From positions 4,885,306-4,949,305 of the forward strand of contig NC_064046.1 in NCBI RefSeq assembly GCF_932526225.1: DNA of 64,000 bases, given 5' to 3'. The notes under the pieces were generated by a model. The model did no database searches. It worked only from the letters and a program-made list of their open reading frames with translations, and was not told where the DNA came from. Made by a program: the position numbers and the translations under genes. This stretch comes from Nematostella vectensis (taxonomy: Eukaryota > Cnidaria > Anthozoa > Actiniaria > Edwardsiidae). Of this stretch, positions 36,746-48,590 are shown in pieces. Numbering within the stretch: position 1 is the stretch's first letter; each line of letters opens with the position of its first letter.

Positions 36746-39700
36746 ATGACTTCAACTCAAAATGGTAAGCAATATAGTATATATACGGCGTTGGTGGGCC
36801 AAGGCCTAACTTGACAGGACATGGCAAACATATGAAAACTAAATTGAAGCTATTGTACGATTGCAATTAGTCTTTCTATGTGCCATTTTCGCCCACATTT
36901 TTATTTATTCGCTTAACCTAACCTCAATCATTTTACATATACTTTGATAATCAGAATTCACGAAAATTAGATTAGCGGTCAGATTAAGAATACAAGAGAA
37001 CTAGGTTAGCGGTCAGATTCAAATTTAATGTACTTTGAGAATATTTCCTATCAACCAAAAAATCATTTAGCGTTCATCTTTCTAACTTTTGCCCAGGATT
37101 CTTTGTTGTTGGCAAAAAACGTAGTAACGTAGTCTCAAGTAAATTTTATTTTAATTAATAATCCCGGCATATTTGACATTGAATGGGGCACCAAAAATAT
37201 TAAACCTTTATCTGAGAGCAATATTCCAATGACAGCTGTATGGTGTGGATAGCTGTGTATGGTGTAGATAGACGTGGATAGCTGTGGATAGCTGTGTATG
37301 GTGTGGATGCTGTGTATTATGTGGATGGTTGTGTATGGTGTGGATAGCTGTGTATGGTGTGGATGCTGTGTATTATGTGGATGGCTGTGTATGGTGTGGA
37401 TAGCTGTGTATGGTGTGGATAGCTGTGTATGGTGTGTATGGCTGTGTATGGTGTGGATGCTGTGTATTATGTGGATAGCTGCGTATGGTGTGGATAGCTG
37501 TGTGTGTGGTGTAGATAGCTGTGTATGGTGTAGATAGACGTGGATAGCTGTGGACAGCTGTGTATGGTGTGGATGCTGTGTATTATGTGGATAGCTGTGT
37601 ATGGTGTGGATAGCTGTGTTTGGCTGTGTATGGTGTGGATAGCTGTGTATGGTGTAGATAGCTGTGTATGGTGTGTATAGCTGTGTATGGTGTGTATAGC
37701 TGTGGATGGTGTGGATAGCTGTGGATGGTGTGGATAGCTGTGGATGGTGTGGATAGCTGTGTATGGTGTGGATAGCTGTGTATGGTGTGGATGCTGTGTA
37801 TTATGTGGATAGCTGCGTATCGTGTAGATAGATGTGTATGGTGTGGATAGATGTGGATGAAGTTGATAGCTATACTATCCTATACAAAAATGCTTATTCT
37901 AGCCATATTTTCTTAATTAATTAGAACGTTAATTAGAGCTGTGGATGGTGTGGATAGCTTTAGTATTTTTTGTATCGTGTGGATGGCCGATATAACGACT
38001 GATTTCTGAGCTGTTTTGCTGATCGTAATTACAAGAGCGAATTTCGTAGTTCTTGGAGATGCGGAAAATGAAATTATCGAGAAAGGTTTGGACGAATTCG
38101 AGAAGAATCCAAGACATCCAAGATACTACTTTTGTATCCAACCGTCCTTTGAAGACGCCATATTGGTACCCAAGATGTTTATTTGGTGCCCAATGCATCA
38201 TTTCGGGGCTGTTATATTGTGCCCCGATCACAAGTGTAGGATGAGATTCCATGCTTGGACATCGAAAACCAAGACAAGAAACTTCGAAGAACCAAGGCTG
38301 GTTTATGACTTGTTCGGTAATATCATACTTGTCCAGGCCATTTACAAGTGCCCTCACAGTCTCGAGAACAGAAAATCATCCGGACACAGGTATTTGTCTG
38401 CCTCAGAAACGATTTTAAAATGTCTACCAAGGGATGTTACAGTAAAATTCCCAATTAAACTATTTTACCGATCTGCATGTTCCCAAGCCTTGCTTGATTA
38501 CATAATCGTGCACATTGGTCGAGGGCAAACATTCTTGGAGCTAACCGAGGACATTTCTTCGATGAACTTTCGATCTTATACACAGTTGAAGGATGGCGCG
38601 AACGGCAGTGTAGGATCATTTCACAACAGCGAGGTTTATTCATTCCCAAGTAATGATCATTTAATGTACATGTTCCTGGCGTACTTTGCAAGTAAGGAAA
38701 ATTTGTTTCAAGTAGAAATGAACCATCTTCCATGCTCTATTCTGTCGTGTGACCACACGTTCAAGGTCAGCAAACACATCGGAGTGATACGGATAACGGA
38801 TCAAATGTTTGTCAACCAATTCGAAAACATTTTTATATGGCTCAATGATAATGGGCAAGTTGTTACTTGGAGATTGACACGGAGTACTGCTTTTAAAGAA
38901 ATTGAAGACCTGTTAAGAAATTTCAAAGATCAACTTGACGCAAAAGGACAAGATTTGAAAATGATAATTGTTGATGACTGTTGTTCAGTCAGACAATCGT
39001 ATCACAGAATTTTCCAAAATGTGCCAGTCTATTTAGATCTATACCACGCTTGTCAGCGGTTTATCAAAACGCTCCCAAAAGGCTCCCCTTTTTCACAAAA
39101 AATGGCTAAGGAGTTCGGGCTTATTTTTCGGTCGGATGGAGATACTGGCGACCAAAGAAAACAAGTGACGCCTGAACCGGACATCATTGAAAGTAACATG
39201 CAAATGTTTATTAGTAAATGGGAATCTCGTTTAGCCCTTGCAAGCGCCGATGCGTGTAAAAATATACGCAAGCATATAAAAAAAGGTTGTTGTTCTGGAA
39301 TTCCTCCCGGAGTTGGCACGCAAAAAAATGAGCGACTTCATAAGTACCTTAAGCGATCACTTCTTGGAGGAGCTAATACTATTTCTCCAGAGCTTGCAGT
39401 GGCTATCTTTACGATGGTGTTTTATGTTTGGAGCCAAAAAAGGTCCCCAAGCGCCAAAAAGCATGTTTCAAATAGCAGAGTGGTACCAATAGTTCCTGTG
39501 GAGAGCAATATCCAAAATTTATTTAGTACAGTTTCTTCTCTGCGAGACCACCCGAAATTTAAATGTGATAATATTCCGAAGGAGATTCCTGCCGCAGTAT
39601 CAGCGGAACAAATGAACGTTTCAACTGCCACAGTTGGATCTGAATGTGATGTGCCAAATGGGTATCGCGGCATTCCTCCTGGTCAAGTTTCCGCTCTAAA

Positions 39701-42700
39701 AAACGAGACCGTGATAAATTATGTAATTAGCAGAGCTCTACACCTGGTTGAGATCCTGTCCTCAGTCGATACGCAGTGTATTTCAAGAGACTTCGATGTA
39801 TTTGATTTTCCATTTTCGGACCTGAAAACAATGATCGCGTCTATTCAGCCGGACGATAAAACGCCCAACATCCAAATTGACATGAACAGGGAATGTCTGA
39901 ACAGGCATTTGGCCTCTTTCGGTTTAGAAATTGACGCAGTACCCGGCGATGGCGATTGCTGCTTTACCAGCATCATGAAACAGATCTACAGATGCTTCGA
40001 ATCTAATGACGAGGAATATTGTGACTTTTTGAGGTCACTAGGATTTGTGGGTGATATAAAGAAGGATGTCATGCAGCTGCGATATTTATTCTGCAACGAG
40101 ATCAGAGGAAACAGTGCAAAGTATGCACCTTGTGTTGACTTCGATATAGACACAGGAGTGTTGAAGTTTTCCACATCGGGTTGGTTTAGAGGTAGCATGG
40201 GTGATTTGTGCGTGCTCGCATGTAGCAATCTATTGAAAGCACCGATTTTTATCATAACAGCACAGCCGCGATGCCCGTACTTACCCTTTATACCGACAGA
40301 AATCCGAAGTACCCGAGTTTTATACGTTGGTCCATCCTTGGTCATTATGATTCTACTCGTGGTGAGTATTAGATGTTACCTAAGGGGTTCGACCATTTAA
40401 TCCTTTGGTGGGGGGCTTAACTAGGACACATGTAGCGCGCAACATTGTAGCCGGATACATGTTTCCTTCGTCCTGGTTTAGCCACCCAGGAAACATTGTT
40501 GCGCACAGCAAATGTTTGTGGTTTGATCACAAAAAATTGTTTATCCTAGTTTAGCTACTCGAGGAAACATGCAGGACACAAACTAAATGTTGCGTGCTAC
40601 ATGTGTCCTTGTTAAGCCCAGTACAGCCTTTATGCTTTCTTTCTCGACCAAGAGCAACCACGCGAGTAAGCAATAGGGAAAAAATTAATCATGAGCTAAA
40701 TTTTAGATGAATTCTACATTTGTACCGCACTGTTGCACCTAAAGGCGGGGAAATAGAGGTACAAAATCGCTCATCTTGTCGCGCAACATTTTGCGCGACA
40801 AGATGAGCGATTTATATATACCATTACACTTCCATCAGTAATCCTTGCGATCGTTACGATCCTGGCGACTAAATGAAACCACCCCGCACGTTCTCTGTTT
40901 TCTAACCCAGCGATCACGATCGCTACAGTCGCTACGATCACTATTTTCATATGATAGTTACGATCGCTGGTGACTGTTTTTCAGCGAATTTGTTGATTAT
41001 ATGGAAACCAGCCTAAAGTAAAGCGATGCCTATTTATCCTTTGATTGATCCTTTTAAACGAGAATGTTTGGATGCGATTACAGAATTTGAAGCGTATACG
41101 TACGAATCGGGTAAGATTTGAACACGTAAGCGCAAAGAAAATGAACTCGGTTGGACTTGCCATAGTAACATTTTACGTGTAGTTTTTGATTCGGAGTGCA
41201 AAAATAAAATTTCAATGTGTGGATCATTTTTTACATTCCAGAGTGCGCACAAGCAGATGAAGACGAAGACCCTGAGCGGTATGACAATTTGTCATCCCAG
41301 ACTGGGAAACAGGGATGCAACTGTGGGGTCATGTCAAAGCATAGGAGGAAGACCTGTACCGGTGCTTGTTGCATTCCAAGCACTGTGTCAAAATGTTCTT
41401 GTGTTGTAGAAGGGAAGACATGCACGCGGGCATGCCGTTGTAGAAATTGTGAGAATCAGACAGTACAGGTCAGAACAACACTTTATTCAACTACATGCAC
41501 GTGTGGAAAAGGAGAAGGAAAAGGTTCATCATGCGTAGACGCGGCACGAAAGTCCAGGTGCCCCTGTTTGGGAAAAAATGCATACTGCTCAGTTGGCTGT
41601 AAGTGTCTCAATTGTGGGAATTCTGACAATTCCTCTGCGAGTCCCGATTTTCTCGTCAAGGCGGAAATAGGTCGAGAATCAAGCCCGAGGAATACAAAAG
41701 AAAGAAGGGCGCTGAATTCCTAGCAGAAAAGGGTTTTGAGATAAAGTCCGGCCCTTGGACTCAACTAGAGAGTGTAGTTTTATTGTTAGTATTAGAGTTG
41801 CTCGAGTCAAGCAAGCCATTAAACCCTAACAGCATCGCTGACCTTTACAACTTTATTGCTAGCTCAAAAGTAACCAGGGAGCTGGCTCTGCCCATTGGAT
41901 TTAAGTCATTTTCTCAAGTTACAGGTAAGCTTTCTTATCTTCGCAAGAAGCATGGCGTGTTTAAAACGTTAATAGAGCTCAGGGGCGGATACAGGGGGGT
42001 GGATTGGGTGGATATCCACCCCTCTTTATAAGAAAAATTAAGAAAAGTCACTTTGTTTGAGGGACGGGAGGTACTGTCCATGTGCCTTCGCCATGCTTGA
42101 CTTTGCTGACGCGACAAATCCAATTCAGCTTGAAGTATCTTTAGATCTATGTGACTTACCAAAAAACACTGGATCAGTTATCAGCCGACTTCTGCCTTTA
42201 TCCACCCCCCATTTTGAAATTCTGGATCCGCCACTGGAGCTCGTAATTTATAATCATATGTAAAACTTTTGCGACAAACCTCTTCGTCATCCGACATATT
42301 CTCATTTCCAGGTTTCTGCTTGGCCTCGTTTCTATTCTATTTATAAACAAAAAAAACAAGATGGCGGTCGGTCGTGTAACAAATCTCTCGAGTCATTACC
42401 CCGGGGCGTTTTCAATGAAAAATATAGACGTTTTTACGGTTACGGTTAATGCGAAAACCATTGTTTGAAATTATTTCACTTCTTACAGTTTACCTTTTTT
42501 TAGCTAGCTTAAATTAGTTTATCCTTGCGATTATATGGAAATCAGCCTTTTGCGTAAGCTGTGATAAGCACAATTTTTTTTTGTGTGTGTGTGATGCCCC
42601 AATTAATATCCTCATATTCACGAGCACAAAACGACACTCTCCTCCGCTGGAACGTCATATTCCGTCGTTTCTATGTGTTCTGATGCCAAAAGTTGCTGGG

Positions 42701-43141
42701 AAAGATTTATCTGTTCCTTTTTCCAGCAGATAGCTCGAAAAACACTTTCCCAGCAAATTACGGGTCGATATTGATGGGTCGTAATTGAAAAAGAAGTACA
42801 CCCGGCCCATAAATGACGGTGTTTGTAAATATTCCCTCGCCTTTTTCGCAAATTCTAAAATGAAACTGAAATGTCATTCCGTTTTTTGGCAACTTGATAT
42901 CATTTATCCTCTACAGGTTGAATAAATATTCTTTTATTTTTTGTGAATTATCACTAAATACTCTTCGTATTTCCTTTCAGGAATCAAAACATCCAAGAAT
43001 CTGTGCAACCTGTGTAATAGGAGAACACAATCCAACATGGTTTTGTGTCCATCGTGCCAGCAATGGCAGCATAGAGGCTGCGCGAAAATAAGTCTCTCTG
43101 ACTACACATCCAACTGGCGCTGCGTCTTTTGTAACAACTGA
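36746..43141 (+). CDS. Transposon protein: DDE transposase-like, OTU, CXC and PHD domains (frameshifted)
   Basis: Likely exons are 36746-36764 (MTSTQN, tentative), about 38011-40360, 41242-41924 and 42981-43141, all joining in phase 1. Exon 2 stays open for about 780 codons. Residue numbers below count from the open frame starting at 38016. It has Cys/His pairs near residues 40-75 (WCPMHH, CPDHKC) and a nuclease-like core: SCDHTF (D246), IIVDDCC (D320), LDLYHACQRF (H344) and GTQKNERLH (E439). An OTU Cys box PGDGDCCF (C648) follows. The matching OTU His box (GHYDS, about 40340) is in another frame, implying one lost base just upstream. Exon 3 encodes a CXC/tesmin-like cluster (TCTRACRCRNC, CSVGCKCLNC), then shifts frame again near 41640. 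Exon 4 is a C4HC3 PHD finger (CNLC, CPSC, HRGC, CVFC). It is probably the element's own transposase, now damaged. Confidence 0.75.
37230..37872 (-). repeat. Internal subarray of the 19-bp repeat, right-arm orientation
   Basis: Variants of gtgtggatagctgtgtatg run here, opposite in orientation to the left array. The subarray lies inside the proposed first intron of the transposon gene. A two-unit fragment follows at about 37938-37960. Confidence 0.85.
40415..40618. mobile_element. MITE nested in the transposon gene intron
   Basis: Inverted ends gcttaac then aggacacatgtag (left) and the complement (right) bracket about 200 bp, between the exon 2 donor and the exon 3 acceptor. Confidence 0.7.
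40766..40811. repeat. Perfect 21-bp-arm hairpin
   Basis: Arms 40766-40786 and 40791-40811 are exact reverse complements around a 4-base loop. It is GC-rich at the tip (gtcgcgcaa). Probably a MITE end or foldback remnant in the same intron. Confidence 0.8.
41980..42236. mobile_element. 257-bp MITE, complete copy
   Basis: Ends CAGGGGCGGAT and inverted CAGTGGCGGATCCAG are flanked by gagct (41975-41979 and 42237-42241). It lies in the third intron of the transposon gene. The same family occurs truncated at 21870. Confidence 0.8.
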
Positions 43142-43198
43142 TTCTTATACACTGTCTTCTTGAGTTACAGATAGAAAAATACTTGCTCTAGAAAATGA

Positions 43199-43204
43199 AA
43201 TAAA
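43199..43204 (+). terminator. Poly(A) signal of the transposon gene
   Basis: AATAAA lies 58 nt beyond the TGA that ends the PHD exon, supporting a complete transcription unit. Confidence 0.6.
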
Positions 43205-44207
43205 AAATTTTCCAGATGACACCATTCTTATCCCTATTTTGTTACATATTTCAGTTCACATATTTTGTTGCCACGTCGTGGGCTGCTATGTTTTGGGGGT
43301 GGTTCGTAATTTTTTTCAACGCAGTTTTAGGGGAAGGTCGGGATTCCCTTGGTCGGGATAAACCTTGTTTAAGGAAAGGGATATGATTTTTAAACAGTGC
43401 TACCGGTTCCTGATTTTTTGTGGAAAGAAAAGGTTTTGAAAACAACTGATTGATGCTAACGGCTCATCGAAAATTTCCCTCATATCAACTCAGACAGTAG
43501 TCTGAGTAGTAGTCGGGGAAAAGGCGCCTGAAATTCAGGCTACCCAGACTGTGGAGTTGAAATGTGAAAAAGATGTCGGGAAAAAAAACGACACAGCCAC
43601 CTAGATCCCAGTGAAAACAAACTATCGCGCCCCCAAAATATTCACACTCCCCATGAAACATAAAATGGTCCTTCTCGTCCCTGCACATCTCTTTCACGGA
43701 TACCAATCTGCAGGGCCATTTTGTTCACCATTCGGGACGAGGGCAAGGTTGGTGGCGAAAAAAATCGAGCAAGCTGACACTGCATTATCCTGGGTTCTTT
43801 TTTACATTGTTTTTTTTTTAGGTCAGTCATTGACGCCATTCATTGGTTTGACCTACCACTAATTGAAAAAGGTTTCTCTAAATATTGACCGGAAAACTAC
43901 TGTAAACAACAAACTATCTAAAAAAAATCTTGCACGGAAAAGCCTTATGAAATTTATATAATAAATATTCTCGCCCTGCAACAATATTATTAAACTGGGT
44001 CCAGGAGTAGTTTTGAGAAAGGTTAGAAATATCGAACAATCATTCCCAAAAGGGGAGATGAATATTGAACAATTATTCCCCAAAGGGAAGATGAATATCC
44101 ACGAAAATTCCGAGATACAAGAGCCAATCAGAGCGCGCAAAAATCGCTATCCACTGGTTTGGGGGAAACTAATGGTGGATATATCCTGCCGCTGTTCATC
44201 TACCCTG

Positions 44208-44345
44208 AGGCTAAGTTCAAACGTCGTATTATCCATGAGCCGTATTAAATGCAAATGCATGAAGATGAAACAATCGATTCGATTCATTTACATGCATTTG
44301 CATTTAATACGGCTCACTCATAATACGACGTTTAAACTTAGCCTG
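44208..44345. mobile_element. 138-bp near-perfect palindromic MITE
   Basis: Ends aggctaagtt and complement. Inner arms include cgtcgtattat and gagccgtattaaatgcaaatg in both orientations. It sits between the transposon gene and the right array. A half copy lies at about 50018-50062. Confidence 0.8.
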
Positions 44346-44677
44346 AGGGGAATAATTGTTTTAGTATTCCCCAACTCAGTTAGATTAAATAAGAATTTGT
44401 TTTTAATATTACCGAAAAATGTCTTAGATTGGCATTGAATCTTGCGCGCGACGCGAATTTCGAGTTACTCGGATATCCCAAGATAAAGGAGCAAATCAAA
44501 GCTATCTACTGGTTTGGGGAATACCTAAAGTTGGTTATTTACCGGCTTGAAGGTCCGTATAGTTAAATTGTGACCGAGGTTCTGAATAGGTGCTGACCGA
44601 GGCCATTTTGAGATCAGTGAATTTTCAGAGATGAAAAATACGACGAGCATCCCTATCAGTTCGGTTAAAGCTTTGGA

Positions 44678-47600
44678 TTGCTGTGTATAGTGTGGATAGC
44701 TGTGTATGGTGTAGATAGTTATGTATGGTGTGGATAGCTGTGGATGGTGTAGATAGGTGTGGATAGCTATGGATGGTGTGGATAGCTGTTGATGGTGTGG
44801 ATAGGTGTTCACGGTGTAGATAATTGTGGATGGTGTAGATTGTTGTGGATGGTGTGCATAGCTGTGGATGGTGGAGATAGCTGTGGATGGTGTGGATAGC
44901 TGTGGATGGTGTGGATGGTGTGGATAGCTGTGTATGGTGTAGATAGCTGTGTATGGTGTGTATGGCTGTGTATGGTGTGTATGGCTGTGTATGGTGTGGA
45001 TAGCTGTGGATGGTGTGGATAGCTGTGGATGGTGTGGATAGCTGTGGATGGTGTGGATAGCTGTGGATGGTGTGGATAGCTGTGTATGGTGTGGATAGCT
45101 GTGTATGGTGTGTATGGCTGTGTATAGTGTGGATAGCTGTGTATGGTGTGGATAGCTGTGTATGGTGTGGATAGCTGTGTATGGTGTGGATAGCTGTGTA
45201 TGGCGTGGATAGCTGTGTACGGTGTAGATAGCTGTGTATGGTGTGGATAGCTGTGTATGGTGTAGATAGCTGTGGATGGTGTGGATAGCTGTGGATGGCT
45301 GTGTATGGTGTAGATAGCTGTGTATGGTGTGGATAGCTGTGGATGGTGTGGATAGCTGTGGATGGTGTGGATAGCTGTGGATGGTGTGGATAGCTGTGGA
45401 TGGCTGTGGATGGTGTGTATGGCTGTGTATGGTGTGGATGGTTGTGTATGGTGTGGATAGATGTGTATGGTGTGGATAGCTGTGGATAGCTGTGTATGGC
45501 TGTGTATGGTGTGGATAGCTGTGGATGGTGTGGATGGTGTGGATAGCTGTGTATGGCTGTGTATGGTGTGGATGGTTGTGTATGGTGTGGATAGCTGTGT
45601 ATGGTGTGGATAGCTGTGTATGGTGTGGATAGCTGTGTATAGTGTGGATAGATGTGGATGGTTGTGGATGGTTGTGTATGGTGTGGATAGCTGTGTATGG
45701 TGTGGATAGCTGTGTATGGTGAAGATAGTTATGTATGGTGTGGATAGCTGTGGATGGTGTAGATAGGTGTGGATAGCTATGGATGGTGTGGATAGCTGTG
45801 GATGGTGTGGATAGGTGTGTACGGTGTAGATAATTGTGGATGGTGTAGATTGTTGTGGATGGTGTGCATAGCTGTGTATGGTGTGGATAGCTGTGGATGG
45901 CTGTGTATGGTGTAGATAGCTGTGTATGGTGTGTATGGCTGTGTATGGTGTGGATAGCTGTGTATGGTGTGGATAGCTGTGGATGGTGTGGATAGCTGTG
46001 TATGGTGTGTATGGCTGTGTATGGTGTGGATAGCTGTGTATGGTGTGGATAGCTGTGGATGGTGTGGATAGCTGTGGATGGTGTGGATGGTGTGGATAGC
46101 TGTGGATGGCTGTGGATGGTGTGGATAGCTGTGTATGGCGTGGATAGCTGTGTATGGTGTGGATAGCTGTGTATGGTGTGGATAGTTGTGTATGGTGTAG
46201 ATAGCTGTGTATGGTGTGGATAGCTGTGTATGGTGTAGATAGCTGTGTATGGTGTGTATGGCTGTGTATGGTGTGTATGGCTGTGTATGGTGTGGATAGC
46301 TGTGGATGGTGTGGATAGCTGTGGATGGTGTGGATAGCTGTGGATGGTGTGGATAGCTGTGGATGGTGTGGATAGCTGTGTATGGTGTGGATAGCTGTGT
46401 ATGGTGTGGATAGCTGTGTATGGCGTGGATAGCTGTGTATGGTGTGGATAGCTGTGTATGGTGTGGATAGTTGTGTATGGTGTAGATAGCTGTGTATGGT
46501 GTGGATAGCTGTGGATGGCTGTGTATGGTGTAGATAGCTGTGTATGGTGTGTATGGCTGTGTATGGTGTGGATAGCTGTGTATGGTGTGGATAGCTGTGA
46601 ATGGTGTGGATAGCTGTGGATGGTGTGGATAGCTGTGGATGGTGTGGATAGCTGTGGATGGTGTGGATGGTGTGGATAGCTGTGGATGGCTGTGTATGGT
46701 GTAGATAGCTGTGTATGGCTGTGTATGGTGTGGATAGCTGTGTATGGTGTGGATAGCTGTGTATGGTGTGGATAGCTGTGGATGGTGTGGATAGCTGAGT
46801 ATGGCCGTGCATGGTGTGGATGGTTGTGGATAGTGTGGATAGCTGTGTATGGCCGTGTATAGTGTGGATAGCTGTGGATGGTGTGGATAGCTGTGGGTAA
46901 TGTGGATAGCTGTGGATGGTGTGGATAGCTGTGTATGGTGTGTATGGCTGTGTATAGTGTGGATAGATGTGGATGGTTGTGGATGGTGTGGATAGCTGTG
47001 TATGGCTGTGTATGGTGTGGATGGTTGTGTATGGTGTGGATAGCTGTGTATGGCGTGGATAGCTGTGTATGGTGTGGATAGCTGTGGATGGTGTGGATAG
47101 CTGTGTATGGTGTGTATGGCTGTGTATAGTGTGGATAGATGTGGATGGTTGTGGATGGTGTGGATAGCTGTGTATGGTGTGGATAGCTGTGTATGGTGTG
47201 GATAGCTGTGGATGGTGTGGATAGCTGAGTATGGCCGTGCATGGTGTGGATGGTTGTGGATAGTGTGGATAGCTGTGTATGGCCGTGTATAGTGTGGATA
47301 GCTGTGGATGGTGTGGATAGCTGTGGGTAATGTGGATAGCTGTGGATGGTGTGGATAGCTGTGTATGGTGTGTATGGCTGTGTATAGTGTGGATAGATGT
47401 GGATGGTTGTGGATGGTGTGGATAGCTGTGTATGGCTGTGTATGGTGTGGATGGTTGTGTATGGTGTGGATAGCTGTGTATGGCGTGGATAGCTGTGTAT
47501 GGTGTGGATAGCTGTGGATGGTGTGGATAGCTGTGTATGGTGTGTATGGCTGTGTATAGTGTGGATAGATGTGGATGGTTGTGGATGGTGTGGATAGCTG

Positions 47601-48063
47601 TGTATGGCTGTGTATGGTGTGTATGGCTGTGTATGGTGTGGATAGCTGTGTATGGTGTGGATAGCTGTGTATGGTGTAGCTAGCTGTGTATGGCTGTGGA
47701 TGGTGTGGATAGCTGTGTATGGCTGTGTATGGTGTGGATGGCTGTGTATGGTGTGGATAGCTGTGGATGGTGTGGATAGCTGTGGATGGCTGTGTATGGT
47801 GTGGATAGCTGTGTATGGTGTGGATAGCTGTGTATAGTGTGGATAGATGTGGATGGTTGTGGATGGTGTGGATAGCTGTGTATGGCTGTGTATGGTGTGG
47901 ATGGTTGTGTATGGTGTGGATAGCTGTGTATGGCGTGGATAGCTGTGTATGGTGTGGATAGCTGTGTATGGCGTGGATAACTGTGTATGGTGTAGATAGC
48001 TGTGTATGGTGTGGATAGCTGTGTATGGTGTAGATAGCTGTGTATCGTGTTGATAGCTGTGTA
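44678..48063 (-). repeat. Right arm array of the giant element, 19-bp unit
   Basis: About 175 units read as gtgtggatagctgtgtatg on the plus strand, the reverse complement of the left array. A second-level repeat of about 430 bp is visible: the marker gtatggccgtgcatggtg occurs near 46799 and 47229. Long minus-strand frames here are repeat translations. Confidence 0.93.
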
Positions 48064-48107
48064 TGATACACTTCAGGATGCGTACTTAAAGTACTTACCC
48101 TTGATTT

Positions 48108-48590
48108 GAGTGTGTTACCGCTGGTTAAATATCGCAGAATCCCTGAGATTTTTTTCCCGCCAGCCACTGCAAGGGCGTAGAGTAAGGGTCAGGGGATTTT
48201 TGCTTAATTCTGCAGCTAGGATCTCACGTTCCAAGAGACCCAAGGCGTCCTAAAGTAGACCTCTTATTTTCACACGACATCTCAACCTGTACGTGGCTAG
48301 GAACCTGCTTATTGCCTCTGCGTGTGTGTCTCGGGTAACTTTGTATGGCACAGTTCGCGAGATAGCGGTGTTGGGGGTATATATTTATTACCAACTGGTG
48401 GGAGTGGTCAAAGGTTCTTCTATTCCTTAGGGGACTTTACCCACAACATCTTTTATTTCTACACAAAAAAAGTTTTACAAAGGTATCTTTCCATATACAA
48501 ATAAATACATTTACCTCATGCTAAGGGAGGCCAATGGATCTCCTATCCAATGTATCAAACATGCCGCAATAACTCACACAATTAGTGCTT
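48108..48590. other. Right flank of the giant element
   Basis: Before the insertion this would have continued directly from the USB1 promoter at CTTGATTT. I see no gene or repeat in it. Confidence 0.4.

Larger units (their letters stand above)
29844..48099. mobile_element. 18.26-kb giant DNA transposon with minisatellite terminal inverted repeats
   Basis: Perfect 8-bp duplications CTTGATTT lie at 29836-29843 and 48100-48107. Immediately inside, 37-bp tips (29844-29880 and 48063-48099, starting GGTAA, containing taagtacgcatcctgaagtg) are inverted copies with one mismatch. After the tips come opposed arrays of one 19-bp unit. The interior (36.7-44.6 kb) carries a spliced gene with transposase-like, OTU-like, CXC and PHD parts. 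Target length and coding content fit a DDE superfamily such as Mutator-like or Kyakuja-Dileera-Zisupton elements; I cannot place it surely. The high similarity of its two tips suggests a fairly recent insertion. Confidence 0.88.

Noticed and set aside
41040-41252. Short minus-strand frames overlapping the transposon exon 3 acceptor
   Set aside because: No family resemblance. They are shadows of the plus-strand gene and its intron.
44525-48167. Minus-strand frames of 905, 796 and 667 codons
   Set aside because: These are translations of the same 19-bp repeat in the right arm of the giant element.
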